64,000 nucleotides of DNA from Anaerolineales bacterium. GTDB taxonomy: Bacteria > Chloroflexota > Anaerolineae > Anaerolineales > Villigracilaceae. The notes beneath the pieces were generated by a model. That model did not search any database and was not told where the DNA came from. It saw only the letters and a program-made list of their open reading frames with translations. The stretch lies in the NCBI GenBank assembly GCA_015075275.1, contig JABTUU010000002.1, positions 992,001-1,056,000 on the forward strand, given 5' to 3'. Both the position numbers and the translations under genes were made by a program. This document shows positions 34,287-44,353 of the stretch, piece after piece (position 1 is the stretch's first letter; each line of letters starts with the position of its first letter).

Positions 34287-37091
34287 ATGAATTTTGAACG
34301 TGAATTTCCCGGTCCAAATTATGGATATCTCCTTGAACTGTACGACCGTTATCGGGCGAATCCCGAGGCGGTAGACGAAGCGACTCGCCGCTTATTTCGG
34401 CAGTGGTCGCCGCCGTCCATCGCTCCGACGTTAACGATTGAAGCTGGAATTGACCTGCGTAAAGTGGCTGGCGTTGTGAATGCGGCGCAGGCGATTCGTT
34501 CGCGCGGTTACTTAGCCGCGCGGCTCGACCCATTGAGCGATCGCCCCACAACAACTGACCCGTCTCTGACGCTGGAATTCCACGATTTAACTACGGACGA
34601 TCTCGCGCAACTGCCAGCCAGTTTGGCGCGGTTGCCCAGCGGCGCTGCGGCGAAAGACGCCGCGCAGGCGCTCTCGTTTTTACGTTCGATCTATTGCGAC
34701 TCGATTGGCTATGACTATGGTCATATCCGTAACGCGGAAGAGCGTAATTGGCTGTTGCAAGCCGCCGAGACCGGGCGTTTCCGCCCGCCGATGCAGGCGG
34801 AACATCAAACGCGACTGCTCAACCGCCTTAGTCAAGTCGAAGCCTTCGAGCTTTTTATCAACCGCATCTATCCGGGCAAGACGCGCTTTTCCATCGAAGG
34901 GCTCGATATGCTCGTTCCCATGCTCGATGAATTGATCGGCGAGGCGGCGCGCGAGAATGTCCGCGTGGCGTTGATTGGCATGGCGCATCGCGGGCGGCTG
35001 AACGTGCTGGCGCACATCCTGCAAAAACCCTATGAGCAAATTTTGGCGGAATTTAGAGACCCGAAAGATCGTTCGCGAACGTGGGATGAATTAGGCTGGA
35101 CCGGCGATGTGAAATACCATGCGGGCGCGTATAAGTCGCTGTCGGAAGCGGGACACGTTGAACTGATGGTGCGCATGCCCGCCAACCCGAGTCATCTCGA
35201 ATTGATTGACCCTGTCGTGCAAGGTATGTCTCGCGCGGCGAACAGCAAAGTGGATGAGCCCGGCGCGCCGATCTTATTGGAGAGCGAATCGCTGCCGATT
35301 CTGATTCATGGCGACGCGTCGTTCATTGGTCAAGGCATCGTCGCCGAAACGCTGAATCTCTCTCAACTTGCGGCGTATTCGACCGGTGGAAGCCTGCACA
35401 TTATCGCCAATAACCAACTTGGCTTTACTGCGATCGAGCGAGAATCGCGCAGCAGTTTGCATGCCAGCGATTTGGCGAAAGGTTTTGAAATCCCCGTGAT
35501 CCACGTTAACGCCGACGAGCCAGAAGCGTGCTTCGAAGCGGCTTATACCGCTATGGCGTATCGCCAGAAATTCCATAAAGATTTCGTCATTGATCTGATC
35601 GGCTATCGTCGTCATGGTCATAACGAAGGAGACGAGCCGCGCTTTACGCAACCGCTGATGTACCGCGAAATTGACGCGTTGCCTTCCGTTAGAAAATTGT
35701 GGGCGGAAAAATTGGAGCGCGATGGAACACTCCAAGCGGATGAAGCGGAGAAGACCCTGCAAAAATATCTGAACGATTTGCAGGAAACTAATCAAAAATT
35801 GGATGCGGAGCGTATGTTGCAAGAACCTCTCCCGATCCCGCCTCCGCCTAAAGCCGCGCAGAAAACGTATACCGCCGTTCCGCTCGAACGATTGCGAGAG
35901 TTGAACGCGGCTCTGCGTGCGTTTCCCGATAGTTTTCAACCCAACTCAAAATTAGCGCGCGCCGCTGAAAAACACCTCCAGATCTTAAACGACCCCGATG
36001 CGCCCAGCGTAGATTGGGCGGCTGCCGAGGAATTAGCCTTCGCCTCCATTTTGGAAGAAGGCATCGCGATTCGTATGACCGGGCAGGATACCGCGCGCGG
36101 CACATTTAGCCAGCGTCACGCTGTTTTTTACGATGCGGAAACGAATCAAAGTTACACGCCGCTGCAAGTCATCCCGCAAGCGAAAGCTTCGTTTGAGATT
36201 CATAACACGCCCGTCAGCGAGGCGGGACCGGTCGGTTTTGAGATCGGCTACAACATCCAAGCGCCAGAGCGCTTCGTCCTTTGGGAAGCGCAATACGGAG
36301 ACTTTGCCAATAATATTCAAACTGTGGCGGACGAGCTGCTGTTTTCGGGACGCGCAAAATGGGGTTGGACGCCTTCTTTGGCGTTGCTCTTGCCGCACGG
36401 CAACGAAGGCATGGGACCCGACCATTCGTCGGCGCGCATTGAGCGCTTCCTAGATTTAGCGGCGGCGGGAAATATGCGCGTCGCCATCCCGACCACAGCC
36501 GCGCAATACTTTCACTTGCTGCGCCGTCAGGCGTTGCTATTAAAAACCGATCCGTTGCCGCTGGTCATCTTCACGCCCAAAGGCTTCTTGCGGCATCCGC
36601 TTTCGGCTTCCGCGCCGAAGCAACTCGCGCAAAGCGGCTGGCAACCGCTGTTGGAAGAAGTCGTGCCGAAGCGAAAAGATAAGGCGGTCAAAACGCTGAT
36701 CCTCTGCAGCGGCAGAGTCTACTTTGACCTGGTTGGCGACGAAGGCTGGACGGATAGCGGTAAGACTACGGCATTGGTGAAATTAGAACAACTATATCCT
36801 TTCCCTTTGCAAACCTTGGAAGAATTGTTAAGCAGGTTTACGATGTTGGAGAAGGTCGTCTGGCTGCAAGAAGAGCCGCTGAACATGGGCGCGTGGGATT
36901 TCATCCGCCCACGGTTGCGGCAGTTGCTGGGCGAACGCGCTCCGCTGTATTATGTTGGGCGTCCGGAAAGCTCGAGTCCCGCCGAAGGCTCATCTACGTT
37001 GTACCGAATTAATCAAAAAGCGCTGATCCAGCGCGCGCTCAATATCGAAGAACGGGCGCATATCCAAAGCGTAAGCATTGAAAGAGGTTGA
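34287..37091 (+). CDS. sucA: 2-oxoglutarate dehydrogenase E1 component
   Basis: 934 residues from the ATG at 34287; a TTG at 34257 is an alternative. The thiamine-diphosphate enzyme decarboxylates 2-oxoglutarate in the TCA cycle. Family features: N-terminal PGPNYGYLLELYDRYRANP, substrate region GMAHRGRLNVLAHIL, thiamine/Mg site HGDASFIGQGIVAETLNLS, and LLPHGNEGMGPDHSSARIERFL in the C-terminal half. sucB follows three bases later, so the genes form an operon. No E3 (lipoamide dehydrogenase) gene is adjacent. Confidence 0.96.
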   Translation: MNFEREFPGPNYGYLLELYDRYRANPEAVDEATRRLFRQWSPPSIAPTLTIEAGIDLRKVAGVVNAAQAIRSRGYLAARLDPLSDRPTTTDPSLTLEFHDLTTDDLAQLPASLARLPSGAAAKDAAQALSFLRSIYCDSIGYDYGHIRNAEERNWLLQAAETGRFRPPMQAEHQTRLLNRLSQVEAFELFINRIYPGKTRFSIEGLDMLVPMLDELIGEAARENVRVALIGMAHRGRLNVLAHILQKPYEQILAEFRDPKDRSRTWDELGWTGDVKYHAGAYKSLSEAGHVELMVRMPANPSHLELIDPVVQGMSRAANSKVDEPGAPILLESESLPILIHGDASFIGQGIVAETLNLSQLAAYSTGGSLHIIANNQLGFTAIERESRSSLHASDLAKGFEIPVIHVNADEPEACFEAAYTAMAYRQKFHKDFVIDLIGYRRHGHNEGDEPRFTQPLMYREIDALPSVRKLWAEKLERDGTLQADEAEKTLQKYLNDLQETNQKLDAERMLQEPLPIPPPPKAAQKTYTAVPLERLRELNAALRAFPDSFQPNSKLARAAEKHLQILNDPDAPSVDWAAAEELAFASILEEGIAIRMTGQDTARGTFSQRHAVFYDAETNQSYTPLQVIPQAKASFEIHNTPVSEAGPVGFEIGYNIQAPERFVLWEAQYGDFANNIQTVADELLFSGRAKWGWTPSLALLLPHGNEGMGPDHSSARIERFLDLAAAGNMRVAIPTTAAQYFHLLRRQALLLKTDPLPLVIFTPKGFLRHPLSASAPKQLAQSGWQPLLEEVVPKRKDKAVKTLILCSGRVYFDLVGDEGWTDSGKTTALVKLEQLYPFPLQTLEELLSRFTMLEKVVWLQEEPLNMGAWDFIRPRLRQLLGERAPLYYVGRPESSSPAEGSSTLYRINQKALIQRALNIEERAHIQSVSIERG

Positions 37092-37094
37092 TCT

Positions 37095-38330
37095 ATGACG
37101 ATCCAAATTATTGTGCCTGAACTGGGAGAATCGGTCATCGAGGCGACTGTGCGCCGCTGGCTAAAAGAAGAAGGCGACTTTGTCGAGGCGGGCGAAGCGC
37201 TCGTTGAGTTGGAGACAGATAAAGTCAATTTGGAAGTTGGGGCGAAGGCATCGGGTGTGCTGGCAAAGATCAACGCCGGCGAAGGACAGGATGTGAAAGT
37301 GGGCGATTCGCTCGGAACGATTAACGAGAACGCCAAACAACCTGCGTCGCAGCCTGCGACTTCGCCGATTCCCGCAGCGGCAGAGATCGTTCCCGCGTCG
37401 GAAAAAGAACCGACGACTACTCAATCGCAAGCGCCTCTTGTGACTCCTGTCGCTGCGCGTTTTGCGCGCGAACAAAGCGTGGATCCAACGCAAGTGAGCG
37501 GCACAGGTCCCGAAGGACGGGTGACAAAATCGGATGTGGAGCGTTTTGTCCAACAACAAAACGTGGTTGCGCGTGAAGAAACGAAAACGCTTGCGCCGCC
37601 GCTTCCAACGGCGATCGTCGAGCTGACGGCGCGTCGGGAGGAGCGCGAGCGTATGTCGCGCAGGCGGCGCACGATTGCGCAGCGTCTGCTTGAAGCCAGC
37701 CAATCGACCGCAATGCTGACCACGTTTAACGAAGTGGATGTGAGCGCTATGATGGATTTGCGCCGTCGCCGCAATGAAGCGTTTCAAGCGCGATACGGCG
37801 TGAAGTTAGGCGTCACGTCTTTCTTTGTGAAAGCGAGTGTCAGCGCGCTGAAGGCGTTCCCGCGGCTCAACGCAGAAATTCAAGGCGATGAAATTCTGTT
37901 GAAATACTATTATGATGTCGGCGTAGCGGTCGGCTCGGAAGAGGGTTTGGTCGTCCCAGTGATTCGCGACACGGATCGCCTCTCATTTGCCCAGATCGAA
38001 AAGCAAATTAAGGAATTTTCCGTAAAGACGAATCAGGGCGCGCTGACGGTGGAAGATTTGCGCGGCGGGACGTTCACGGTGACGAACGGCGGCGTGTTCG
38101 GGTCGTTGCTTAGCACGCCGATTCTCAACCAGCCACAGGTGGGTATCTTGGGCTTGCATAAAGTGGAAGAGCGTCCGATCGTTATAAACGGTCAGATCGT
38201 AGCGCGCCCGATGATGTATCTGGCGCTGAGTTACGATCACCGCATCGTAGACGGGCGCGAAGCCGTTCAATTTTTAGTCCATATCAAAGAATTGATCGAA
38301 GATCCGGAACGCTTGTTGTTGGAAGGCTAG
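37095..38330 (+). CDS. sucB: Dihydrolipoamide succinyltransferase (E2 of 2-oxoglutarate dehydrogenase)
   Basis: 411 residues. One lipoyl domain at the N-terminus carries Lys43 (ETDKVNLEV). A Pro/Ala/Thr-rich linker, a peripheral subunit-binding domain (about 115-150) and the catalytic domain with His382 and Asp386 ([10 protein letters not shown]) follow. E2 passes the succinyl group from E1 to CoA. AGAGG precedes the ATG and sucA ends four bases upstream. A terminator lies after the gene. Confidence 0.96.
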   Translation: MTIQIIVPELGESVIEATVRRWLKEEGDFVEAGEALVELETDKVNLEVGAKASGVLAKINAGEGQDVKVGDSLGTINENAKQPASQPATSPIPAAAEIVPASEKEPTTTQSQAPLVTPVAARFAREQSVDPTQVSGTGPEGRVTKSDVERFVQQQNVVAREETKTLAPPLPTAIVELTARREERERMSRRRRTIAQRLLEASQSTAMLTTFNEVDVSAMMDLRRRRNEAFQARYGVKLGVTSFFVKASVSALKAFPRLNAEIQGDEILLKYYYDVGVAVGSEEGLVVPVIRDTDRLSFAQIEKQIKEFSVKTNQGALTVEDLRGGTFTVTNGGVFGSLLSTPILNQPQVGILGLHKVEERPIVINGQIVARPMMYLALSYDHRIVDGREAVQFLVHIKELIEDPERLLLEG

Positions 38331-38346
38331 ACAGGCGCGGACGACG

Positions 38347-38390
38347 AATGCCGCCTTGAGGAGGAGACTCTTCAAGGCGGTATTGTTTTT
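38347..38390 (+). terminator. Intrinsic terminator after sucAB
   Basis: Stem AATGCCGCCTTGA pairs with TCAAGGCGGTATT (one G-T wobble), followed by GTTTTT. It lies 16 bases after sucB. Confidence 0.85.
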
Positions 38391-38523
38391 AATGCCCCCA
38401 TATTTTCAATCACATTGAAGATCGTTCTCAACGCATTCATCTATTAAGTTCCCATATCTATCTAGAATTTCATTGGAACAATCGGTATACTGCCCCGGCT
38501 GTTGAAAAGGGATTTTAAGACGT

Positions 38524-40908
38524 ATGACGATGTTTCTTCCGCGCGTACGCGCGATTCGGTACGCTCGCATTATATTGTTGCTTCTGCTGATATTCGGCGC
38601 GGCGTTGCCTGTCCGCGCCCAAACGCTTCCCGTTTGGGAAACGGCGCAGCAAATACGCGATTTTGCATTTCAGGCGCAAAATGAGTTGTACGCCGCTGCG
38701 CGCGCCGACGACCCCCTAGCGCAGCGACAAGCCGCCGCCGATCTGCTGGACAAAGCAGCGCAGGCGTACGCGATGGAGTTGCAGCCTGCGTTTAAGCGAT
38801 CCGTATCTGAAACCGACGCGCAGATTACAGACTCACTGGTGCGCGCCCGAAGAGCCGCGTTAGATGGAGACGCCGCCGTCCTCGCTGTTGCGCGCGGACA
38901 TTTGTGGACGGCGCTGTTGCGAGGCGGCGAAGCGTTGACCTTATCCGCGTTGGCGGTGGGAGACGTCGCCTCTGCGGCTGAATGGTTGAAAGTGCGCGAG
39001 TACCGCGAGTCGACTCGCGTCAGCCGTGTGGACGATTCCTCGGCGCAAGCGCTTGCCGCCGTCGCTGAGGGGCGACTCACGACGGACGCCGCCGTGCAGA
39101 TCGTCTCAAACGACTTGCGCGACGCGTACTTCTTCCGTTTGCGTGATTCGCTCGCGCAGATCGAAGCCGCTGCCGAGAAGAACTTTTCCACCCGCGCCGC
39201 CGAATGGAGCGGGTTAGCATCGGGCTACTTCTCTATCTTGCAATCAGATATAAGCGAGAAACTCGGCGCTGATGCCGACGCTGCCTTGCGGCGTTCGTTC
39301 ACTGCGCTCGAATCTGCCGCGTTGAACGAAGATCGGTCGGCGCTGAGATCGCAGGTCGTTTCTATCCGCGCGTTACTGAGCGGCTATCAACCCGTTGAGT
39401 TAACCTCCGCCGAGATCGCCAAGCGCGGGCAGTTGCTGTATCTCTTTACCGATTTGATCTATATCGAATACAAAAGCGGCGTGCGCGGCGGCGAGATCGT
39501 CATCCCGATTGAATATCAAGAAACGATCACATTTCATAAGCAAGCCGCCGCTGTTTTTGAGGAAGTGCGTCCGCACATTGCCGCTGTGGACGTCGCCGCA
39601 GCGGCGCGCTTCGAAACGCTGCTGAACGAAATTGACGCAGTCATCGTTAAGCGCGGCGAACCCAACGACATGAAAATTCTGGTGGACGAAGCGTTGGAGA
39701 TTGTTGAGACCACGCTCGGCGCGCGCGCCGACGCCAGCGACGCGGCTGCCTCGTTCACTATCCTCGACACGCTGATTCGCGATATGTTGAACGCTGTGCG
39801 CGAAGGACGTTATACGGATGCTGAGAACGCGCGCATTGAAGCCTACGCCATCTTTGAAAGCGGACCCGAAAAGCGCCTGAAGAACCGCGCGCCTATCCTT
39901 TCGCGCGAGCTGGAAGGTTTGTTCTGGGAAGGCGCCGGCGGTCAGAAAGGTTTGGCGACGCTGATCGCTGAACGGGCTTCCGCTGAGGAGATCGCCTCGC
40001 GCGCCGCGAAACTGACCGAGAAACTAAACGAAGCCGAAAATTTCCTTTCAGCCGGCATGAATTCGTTCTTAGCCGTCGTCAATAGCATGGTTATTATCCT
40101 GCGCGAAGGTTTGGAAGCTGTGCTGATTCTCGGCGCCATCCTCGGCTATTTGAGCGCCACGAAAAGCCCGTATAAATTCAGTCTGTGGGTGTACGCCGGC
40201 GCCGGCGCGGCGATCGTTCTGAGCGTGTTGACGTGGTGGTTGGCGCAAAGTCTCGTTACGATCACGGTCGCGCAACGCGAGCTTATCGAAGGCGTCGCCA
40301 GTTTAACCGCGGTAGTCGTTTTGTTCTACGTCACGAACTGGCTGTTTGAAAAAGTATACGTTGTGGACTGGATCGCTTACGTCAAAGAACAAGTTGGCAA
40401 AGCTCTTAATAGCGGCTCCGCGCTGGCGCTGGCTGGCTTGGGATTTACAGTCGTCTTCCGCGAAGGATTCGAAACCGTGCTGTTCTATCAAGCGTTGTCC
40501 TTCGATGCGGACGCGAATTCGATCTGGCTGGGCTTTGCGCTCGGCAGCGTCATTATTTTTGCGATCGCTTATGCCATCCTTAAATTAAGCAAACGCTTGC
40601 CCCTTAAGCCGTTCTTCGCCGTCACAGGGCTGTTGCTTATGCTGTTGGCGTTCAACTTTACCGGCGCGGGCGTGCGCGGCTTGCAAGAAGCGGGCTTGGT
40701 CTCGGCTCATTTATCAACTTGGATCCCCGAAAATTTGATTTTGATGAATCTCTTCGGCATTTATCCTACGCTTGAGACAACGCTCGCGCAAATTTTATTT
40801 TTGTTATTGATTGCCGCCACATTTAGTTATAGTCTGTGGCGCAAGAAAAGACTCTTACCTTCGCTTGAAGGAAGAAAAAACCGATTCGAAGGAGAAAAGT
40901 ACGAATGA
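38524..40908 (+). CDS. FTR1-family high-affinity iron permease with large N-terminal extracytoplasmic domain
   Basis: 794 residues. A signal peptide (to about residue 32) precedes a long Ala-rich helical domain of some 480 residues. The FTR1 membrane domain follows, with its two iron-coordinating REXXE motifs: REGLE at 527-531 and REGFE at 646-650, in about seven helices. FTR1 moves iron across the cytoplasmic membrane, usually after oxidation of Fe(II). The N-terminal domain resembles the imelysin/EfeO-like helical extensions of some bacterial FTR1 proteins. The stop overlaps the next start (ATGA), so translation is coupled with the imelysin lipoprotein. This is the head gene of the four-gene iron operon. 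Confidence 0.9.
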   Translation: MTMFLPRVRAIRYARIILLLLLIFGAALPVRAQTLPVWETAQQIRDFAFQAQNELYAAARADDPLAQRQAAADLLDKAAQAYAMELQPAFKRSVSETDAQITDSLVRARRAALDGDAAVLAVARGHLWTALLRGGEALTLSALAVGDVASAAEWLKVREYRESTRVSRVDDSSAQALAAVAEGRLTTDAAVQIVSNDLRDAYFFRLRDSLAQIEAAAEKNFSTRAAEWSGLASGYFSILQSDISEKLGADADAALRRSFTALESAALNEDRSALRSQVVSIRALLSGYQPVELTSAEIAKRGQLLYLFTDLIYIEYKSGVRGGEIVIPIEYQETITFHKQAAAVFEEVRPHIAAVDVAAAARFETLLNEIDAVIVKRGEPNDMKILVDEALEIVETTLGARADASDAAASFTILDTLIRDMLNAVREGRYTDAENARIEAYAIFESGPEKRLKNRAPILSRELEGLFWEGAGGQKGLATLIAERASAEEIASRAAKLTEKLNEAENFLSAGMNSFLAVVNSMVIILREGLEAVLILGAILGYLSATKSPYKFSLWVYAGAGAAIVLSVLTWWLAQSLVTITVAQRELIEGVASLTAVVVLFYVTNWLFEKVYVVDWIAYVKEQVGKALNSGSALALAGLGFTVVFREGFETVLFYQALSFDADANSIWLGFALGSVIIFAIAYAILKLSKRLPLKPFFAVTGLLLMLLAFNFTGAGVRGLQEAGLVSAHLSTWIPENLILMNLFGIYPTLETTLAQILFLLLIAATFSYSLWRKKRLLPSLEGRKNRFEGEKYE

Positions 40909-42092
40909 AAAAAAGATGGATCACATCCCTCATTGGGATTCTGACCCTTAGCGCCTTGCTCGCCGCATGCGCGCCTCAAGCCGCCCCCACGACGGATGCC
41001 GCTCCCCAAGCGCCTGTCGCCTCTCAAGCCGATTTGAGCGCGGTCAAAGCCTATGCGATCGATCAAGCGACGCAGATGAAAGACGCCGCCGCTTCTTTAC
41101 GCGCTGGCGCGGAACAGTACTATGCCGCCATCGCCCAAATTAAAGCCGATCATCCCAATGCTGACCCGTACGAATATTTATGGGAAAACCACCCGCAAGC
41201 CGCCAAAACTCTGTTGGAGAAAATGCGCGCCGACTGGCTCGAATCGCACGCCCATTATGAATTGAATGAAGGCATTATCGGCGGCACGCCTGCACTGGCG
41301 TATTACGACGGCTGGCTGGACGCCGCTCCTTCCGCCGATGAAGACCCCGAGGAAGCGATCCAGTGGACGCTTAAACTGGCGAATGGCGCGACGCTCGAAA
41401 GCCCCGGCAACTTATATCACAGCCTGACCGAGCCGATTCTATATGGCACGCTGGATAAATACGTCGGCTTGCCGGTGGACTTGAACGGCGACGGCGCGAT
41501 CGGCGTGAGCGAAATTCTGCCGGAAGCTGAAATTTTGCTCGCCTCTACGCAAGCGTTAGACGAAGCTTCAGCGCAAACATTGGCAGCCATCAACGCCTGG
41601 CAGCCGACCCTCGAAGACGCTTTTATGGCGATGGTGACCATGATCCCCACGATGAACGAATATTTTGAACAGTGGAAATTATCCACTTTTATCGCTGGCA
41701 ACGACTTTGAACAGATTGGATTCGTTGCCGCAAGCCGTTTGGTAGATGTTAACGGCATTTTGAGCGGTTTGGGCGTCGCCTACGACAACATCCGCCCGGT
41801 AGTTGGCTCCGCAGATGCCGCATTAGATGCGCAGATCCACGCCGGCTTCGCCGACCTAACAACCTATGTCGCCGACCTGTACGCTAAAGAGCAGTCTGGA
41901 ACGGTCTTCTCGCCTGAGGAAGCCGATGCGTTTGGCGTGGAGGCGCAATCGAAAGCCACCGCGCTCGCTGCGTTAGTCGCACAAGCCGCCGTCAAGACGA
42001 ACATCGCGCTCGACCTCGACGCTCCAAGTTGGGAGCCCGCTTCCGCGCCCGTTGTGACGGCGAACGCGCCTGCGCCTGCGCCGATCGAGTAA
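40905..42092 (+). CDS. Imelysin/EfeO-like iron-binding lipoprotein
   Basis: 395 residues with lipobox LLAAC near residue 22. The helical body matches the imelysin-like (M75)/EfeO periplasmic iron-binding family. The HYELNEGI segment contains conserved metal-binding acidic and His residues. These proteins capture iron outside the cell and pass it to FTR1. It overlaps the permease gene by four bases, supporting a shared complex. No M75 peptidase activity is implied. Confidence 0.85.
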   Translation: MKKRWITSLIGILTLSALLAACAPQAAPTTDAAPQAPVASQADLSAVKAYAIDQATQMKDAAASLRAGAEQYYAAIAQIKADHPNADPYEYLWENHPQAAKTLLEKMRADWLESHAHYELNEGIIGGTPALAYYDGWLDAAPSADEDPEEAIQWTLKLANGATLESPGNLYHSLTEPILYGTLDKYVGLPVDLNGDGAIGVSEILPEAEILLASTQALDEASAQTLAAINAWQPTLEDAFMAMVTMIPTMNEYFEQWKLSTFIAGNDFEQIGFVAASRLVDVNGILSGLGVAYDNIRPVVGSADAALDAQIHAGFADLTTYVADLYAKEQSGTVFSPEEADAFGVEAQSKATALAALVAQAAVKTNIALDLDAPSWEPASAPVVTANAPAPAPIE

Positions 42093-42137
42093 TCGGCAGA
42101 ACGCGATGACGCCTCCCTTTTGCGAAGAATTGATCGT

Positions 42138-42704
42138 ATGATTACAAACGCAACCGCCAAATCCAGACCGTCCGCGCGCAGTCGTGTGCAAACGCCCGCT
42201 GCGCGCGCGGTCCGTCGTCATCTATTGCCGTTTATGGCGTCTTTTGCCGTCTCGCTCATCAGCGGATTGTTCTACTATCTTGTGCCGCACGCTTGGAATT
42301 GGAGCGCTTCGCAGATCGCTTTATGGATTCATCTTGTCGTCGGCGCGCTCGGCTTCTATTTCCTGATCCCCTATGTGATCTTTCATCACAAGAAGAAGAA
42401 TGAGCCGACGCTGAATATTGTCTTCTTCTGGCGCGCTTTCCGCCGCCGTGAGCATGAATCGGGCTGGTCATATCAACAGCGTATTTTCGGACATATTCTA
42501 AACTGGACGCTGACGCTGCTTGGCTTAAGCGGTTTTATGCTCATCATTCCCAGCGTCCTATGGGTGAGCGGCGTAGTGTGGATGGCGGGCTATCCTGCTT
42601 ATCGTATCGCTAATCTAGCGCATTTGGGTCTGGCTTTGCTGGCGAGCGCGTTCATTGGCTTTCATGTGGCGCGTCAACGTAAGCGCAAGCGCATTCATCC
42701 ATGA
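42138..42704 (+). CDS. Four-helix membrane cytochrome b-like protein
   Basis: 188 residues from the ATG at 42138; an upstream in-frame start at 42120 lacks a ribosome site. Four membrane helices are evident (about 25-45, 52-75, 105-135 and 148-175). His residues lie in several of them (WIHLVVG, FGHILNWTL, LAHLGLALL, GFHVAR), as in b561/di-haem cytochrome b subunits. It probably passes electrons through the membrane to or from the adjacent pentaheme cytochrome, with which it overlaps by four bases. A quinone link is plausible but not shown. I assign the type from topology and His pattern only. Confidence 0.7.
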   Translation: MITNATAKSRPSARSRVQTPAARAVRRHLLPFMASFAVSLISGLFYYLVPHAWNWSASQIALWIHLVVGALGFYFLIPYVIFHHKKKNEPTLNIVFFWRAFRRREHESGWSYQQRIFGHILNWTLTLLGLSGFMLIIPSVLWVSGVVWMAGYPAYRIANLAHLGLALLASAFIGFHVARQRKRKRIHP

Positions 42705-44227
42705 GAACCAAGCCGGTCCGATATTTGCTCGTCGGCGGGGCGCTAACCGCTCTGGCGTTTCTGTTCGCTGTCTTTGTGATTCCCAAGCCGCAGGGCGATG
42801 GGCTGAATCTCGGCTCCGACGTTCCCTTCTACTCTTTGCCGTGGGGCGACAATCCTTTCGCCCCCGGCAACCTTAAAACTGCCGACGGAAAAATGCTCGA
42901 CGGTTCGAACGTCCTCTCGGCTGAATTTTGCGCGCAATGTCATCAGTCTGAGTACCGCGAATGGATCAGTTCCATTCATTCGGTCACAGGTCCCGACATC
43001 CTTTATGAAACTGCCATAGACAATAATGAACTGGCGCACAAGAATCGCCTTGGCACGGAGAAGATTCGCTGGTGCGATTCGTGCCATGAGCCTGTCAATT
43101 TGCTGATGGGCGAAGTTAATCCGTTGGCGGTTGTGGGTCCCAGCAAAGCGACGGCGGAAGGCACGACTTGCGTGATCTGTCATACTGCCGTACACGCCGA
43201 TCCGCTGGCGGGCAACGGCGCGCTTACGCTTGATATTAACAATCTCAACCGGTATAACGAAGCGCTCATCATGGCGGCGCCCGCCGAACACGCCCGCGCC
43301 ATGCAATCGAAAACGCATAACCCGCTGATGAGCAGTTCCGATTTCTGCGGCGCCTGCCATACAGAAATTCGTCCCGTCGAGATCAACGGCGGCGAACCGC
43401 TCGACTTGCAAAATACCTACGAAGAATGGCAGAACAGCAAATATGCCGAACGCGGCATTCAATGCCAGGATTGTCACATGCATCCCGACCCTGCCGCGTA
43501 TATCAACGAATTAAACGAAACGGGCAAAATTCCTAAACGCGTCGTCTCGCATCGTTTTGTAGGAGTTAACTATCTGTTGACCGATTCCGATCTACCCTCA
43601 AACTTGGTAACCTACCTGCGCGGCGGACTTCCGCCCGGCGGTATTCCGACAGACGAATGGAAAGCCGATCTGCTTGAACAGCGCCGCCTCACGCTTGATC
43701 TGCTGCAAACGGCGGCAGAATTGAGCGTTTCGGCGCCGCGACAGATCGTTCTTGGTTCTGAGGCGACGTTGAACGTCACTATCGCCAACACGGGCGCCGC
43801 TCACAATCTGCCGACTGGCGCGCTCGATCAGCGGCATATCTGGCTTGAAGTTAAAGCGACCGACGCGCGCGGCGCGCTCGTCTATCATAGCGGTTGGTTC
43901 GATGAGAAGACCGGTAAAATTGACCCCAACGCGGTTATCTACCTCAAAGTGATGACTGACGCCAATGACGAGATCATCTATAAACATATCCTCTTCGCAG
44001 TCAAGCAATACGCCTTTACGCGCGATCCAATTCCTGCGAATGGGAGCGATACGATCCCTTATACGTTTACTATTCCCGCCGATGCACAAGGTCCGCTGAC
44101 GGTTGAGACCACGCTGTGGTATCGCCTTGCCTTGCAAGAATTTGTCGCCTATAGCCTCAACCTCGACCTCATCGTTCCCCCTGTGATGATGGAGCGGAAC
44201 ACGACGGAAATTCTAATAAATCCCTAA
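42701..44227 (+). CDS. Pentaheme c-type cytochrome
   Basis: 508 residues with an N-terminal membrane anchor or signal (residues 8-27). Five haem-binding CxxCH motifs: CAQCH 77-81, CDSCH 125-129, CVICH 157-161, CGACH 216-220 and CQDCH 255-259. The C-terminal half has no haems and looks like a beta-rich domain. It belongs to the broad multihaem family exported and matured outside the membrane. Its start overlaps the cytochrome b gene. With FTR1 and imelysin upstream, it may set the redox state of iron at the uptake site. A strong terminator follows. Confidence 0.88.
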   Translation: MRTKPVRYLLVGGALTALAFLFAVFVIPKPQGDGLNLGSDVPFYSLPWGDNPFAPGNLKTADGKMLDGSNVLSAEFCAQCHQSEYREWISSIHSVTGPDILYETAIDNNELAHKNRLGTEKIRWCDSCHEPVNLLMGEVNPLAVVGPSKATAEGTTCVICHTAVHADPLAGNGALTLDINNLNRYNEALIMAAPAEHARAMQSKTHNPLMSSSDFCGACHTEIRPVEINGGEPLDLQNTYEEWQNSKYAERGIQCQDCHMHPDPAAYINELNETGKIPKRVVSHRFVGVNYLLTDSDLPSNLVTYLRGGLPPGGIPTDEWKADLLEQRRLTLDLLQTAAELSVSAPRQIVLGSEATLNVTIANTGAAHNLPTGALDQRHIWLEVKATDARGALVYHSGWFDEKTGKIDPNAVIYLKVMTDANDEIIYKHILFAVKQYAFTRDPIPANGSDTIPYTFTIPADAQGPLTVETTLWYRLALQEFVAYSLNLDLIVPPVMMERNTTEILINP

Positions 44228-44246
44228 CCGCGCGATCTTAAAACGA

Positions 44247-44281
44247 ACATGGCGGTCTCTGTGCAAAAGAGACCGCCATGT
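44247..44281 (+). terminator. Strong intrinsic terminator after the iron operon
   Basis: Fourteen-bp perfect stem: ACATGGCGGTCTCT pairs with AGAGACCGCCATGT around GTGCAAA. It lies 20 bases after the pentaheme gene, immediately before the tRNA fragment. Confidence 0.8.
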
Positions 44282-44311
44282 ATAAGCAAAGCGTTTCATT
44301 TAGAAACAATG

Positions 44312-44353
44312 TGCCGAGGGGGAGATTCGGACTCCCGACCAAGGGCTTATGAG
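44312..44353 (-). other. 3' half of a CAU-anticodon tRNA: probable island attachment site
   Basis: On the minus strand this reads as an anticodon loop CTCATAA, 3' anticodon stem, variable loop, a complete T arm (GGGAG / CTCCC around TCCGAAT), acceptor strand CCTCGGC and discriminator A. The matching 5' half (GCCGAGG onward) is absent: sequence to the right is unrelated. CAU is tRNA-Met or lysidine tRNA-Ile2. A 3' tRNA half with no 5' half is the usual scar of integrase-mediated insertion. The remainder of the 523-base gap (44228-44750) holds the terminator and the operator and promoter listed next. Confidence 0.75.

Noticed and set aside
35274..35939. Long antisense frame within sucA
   Set aside because: It is a shadow of sucA, which has full family motifs on the plus strand.
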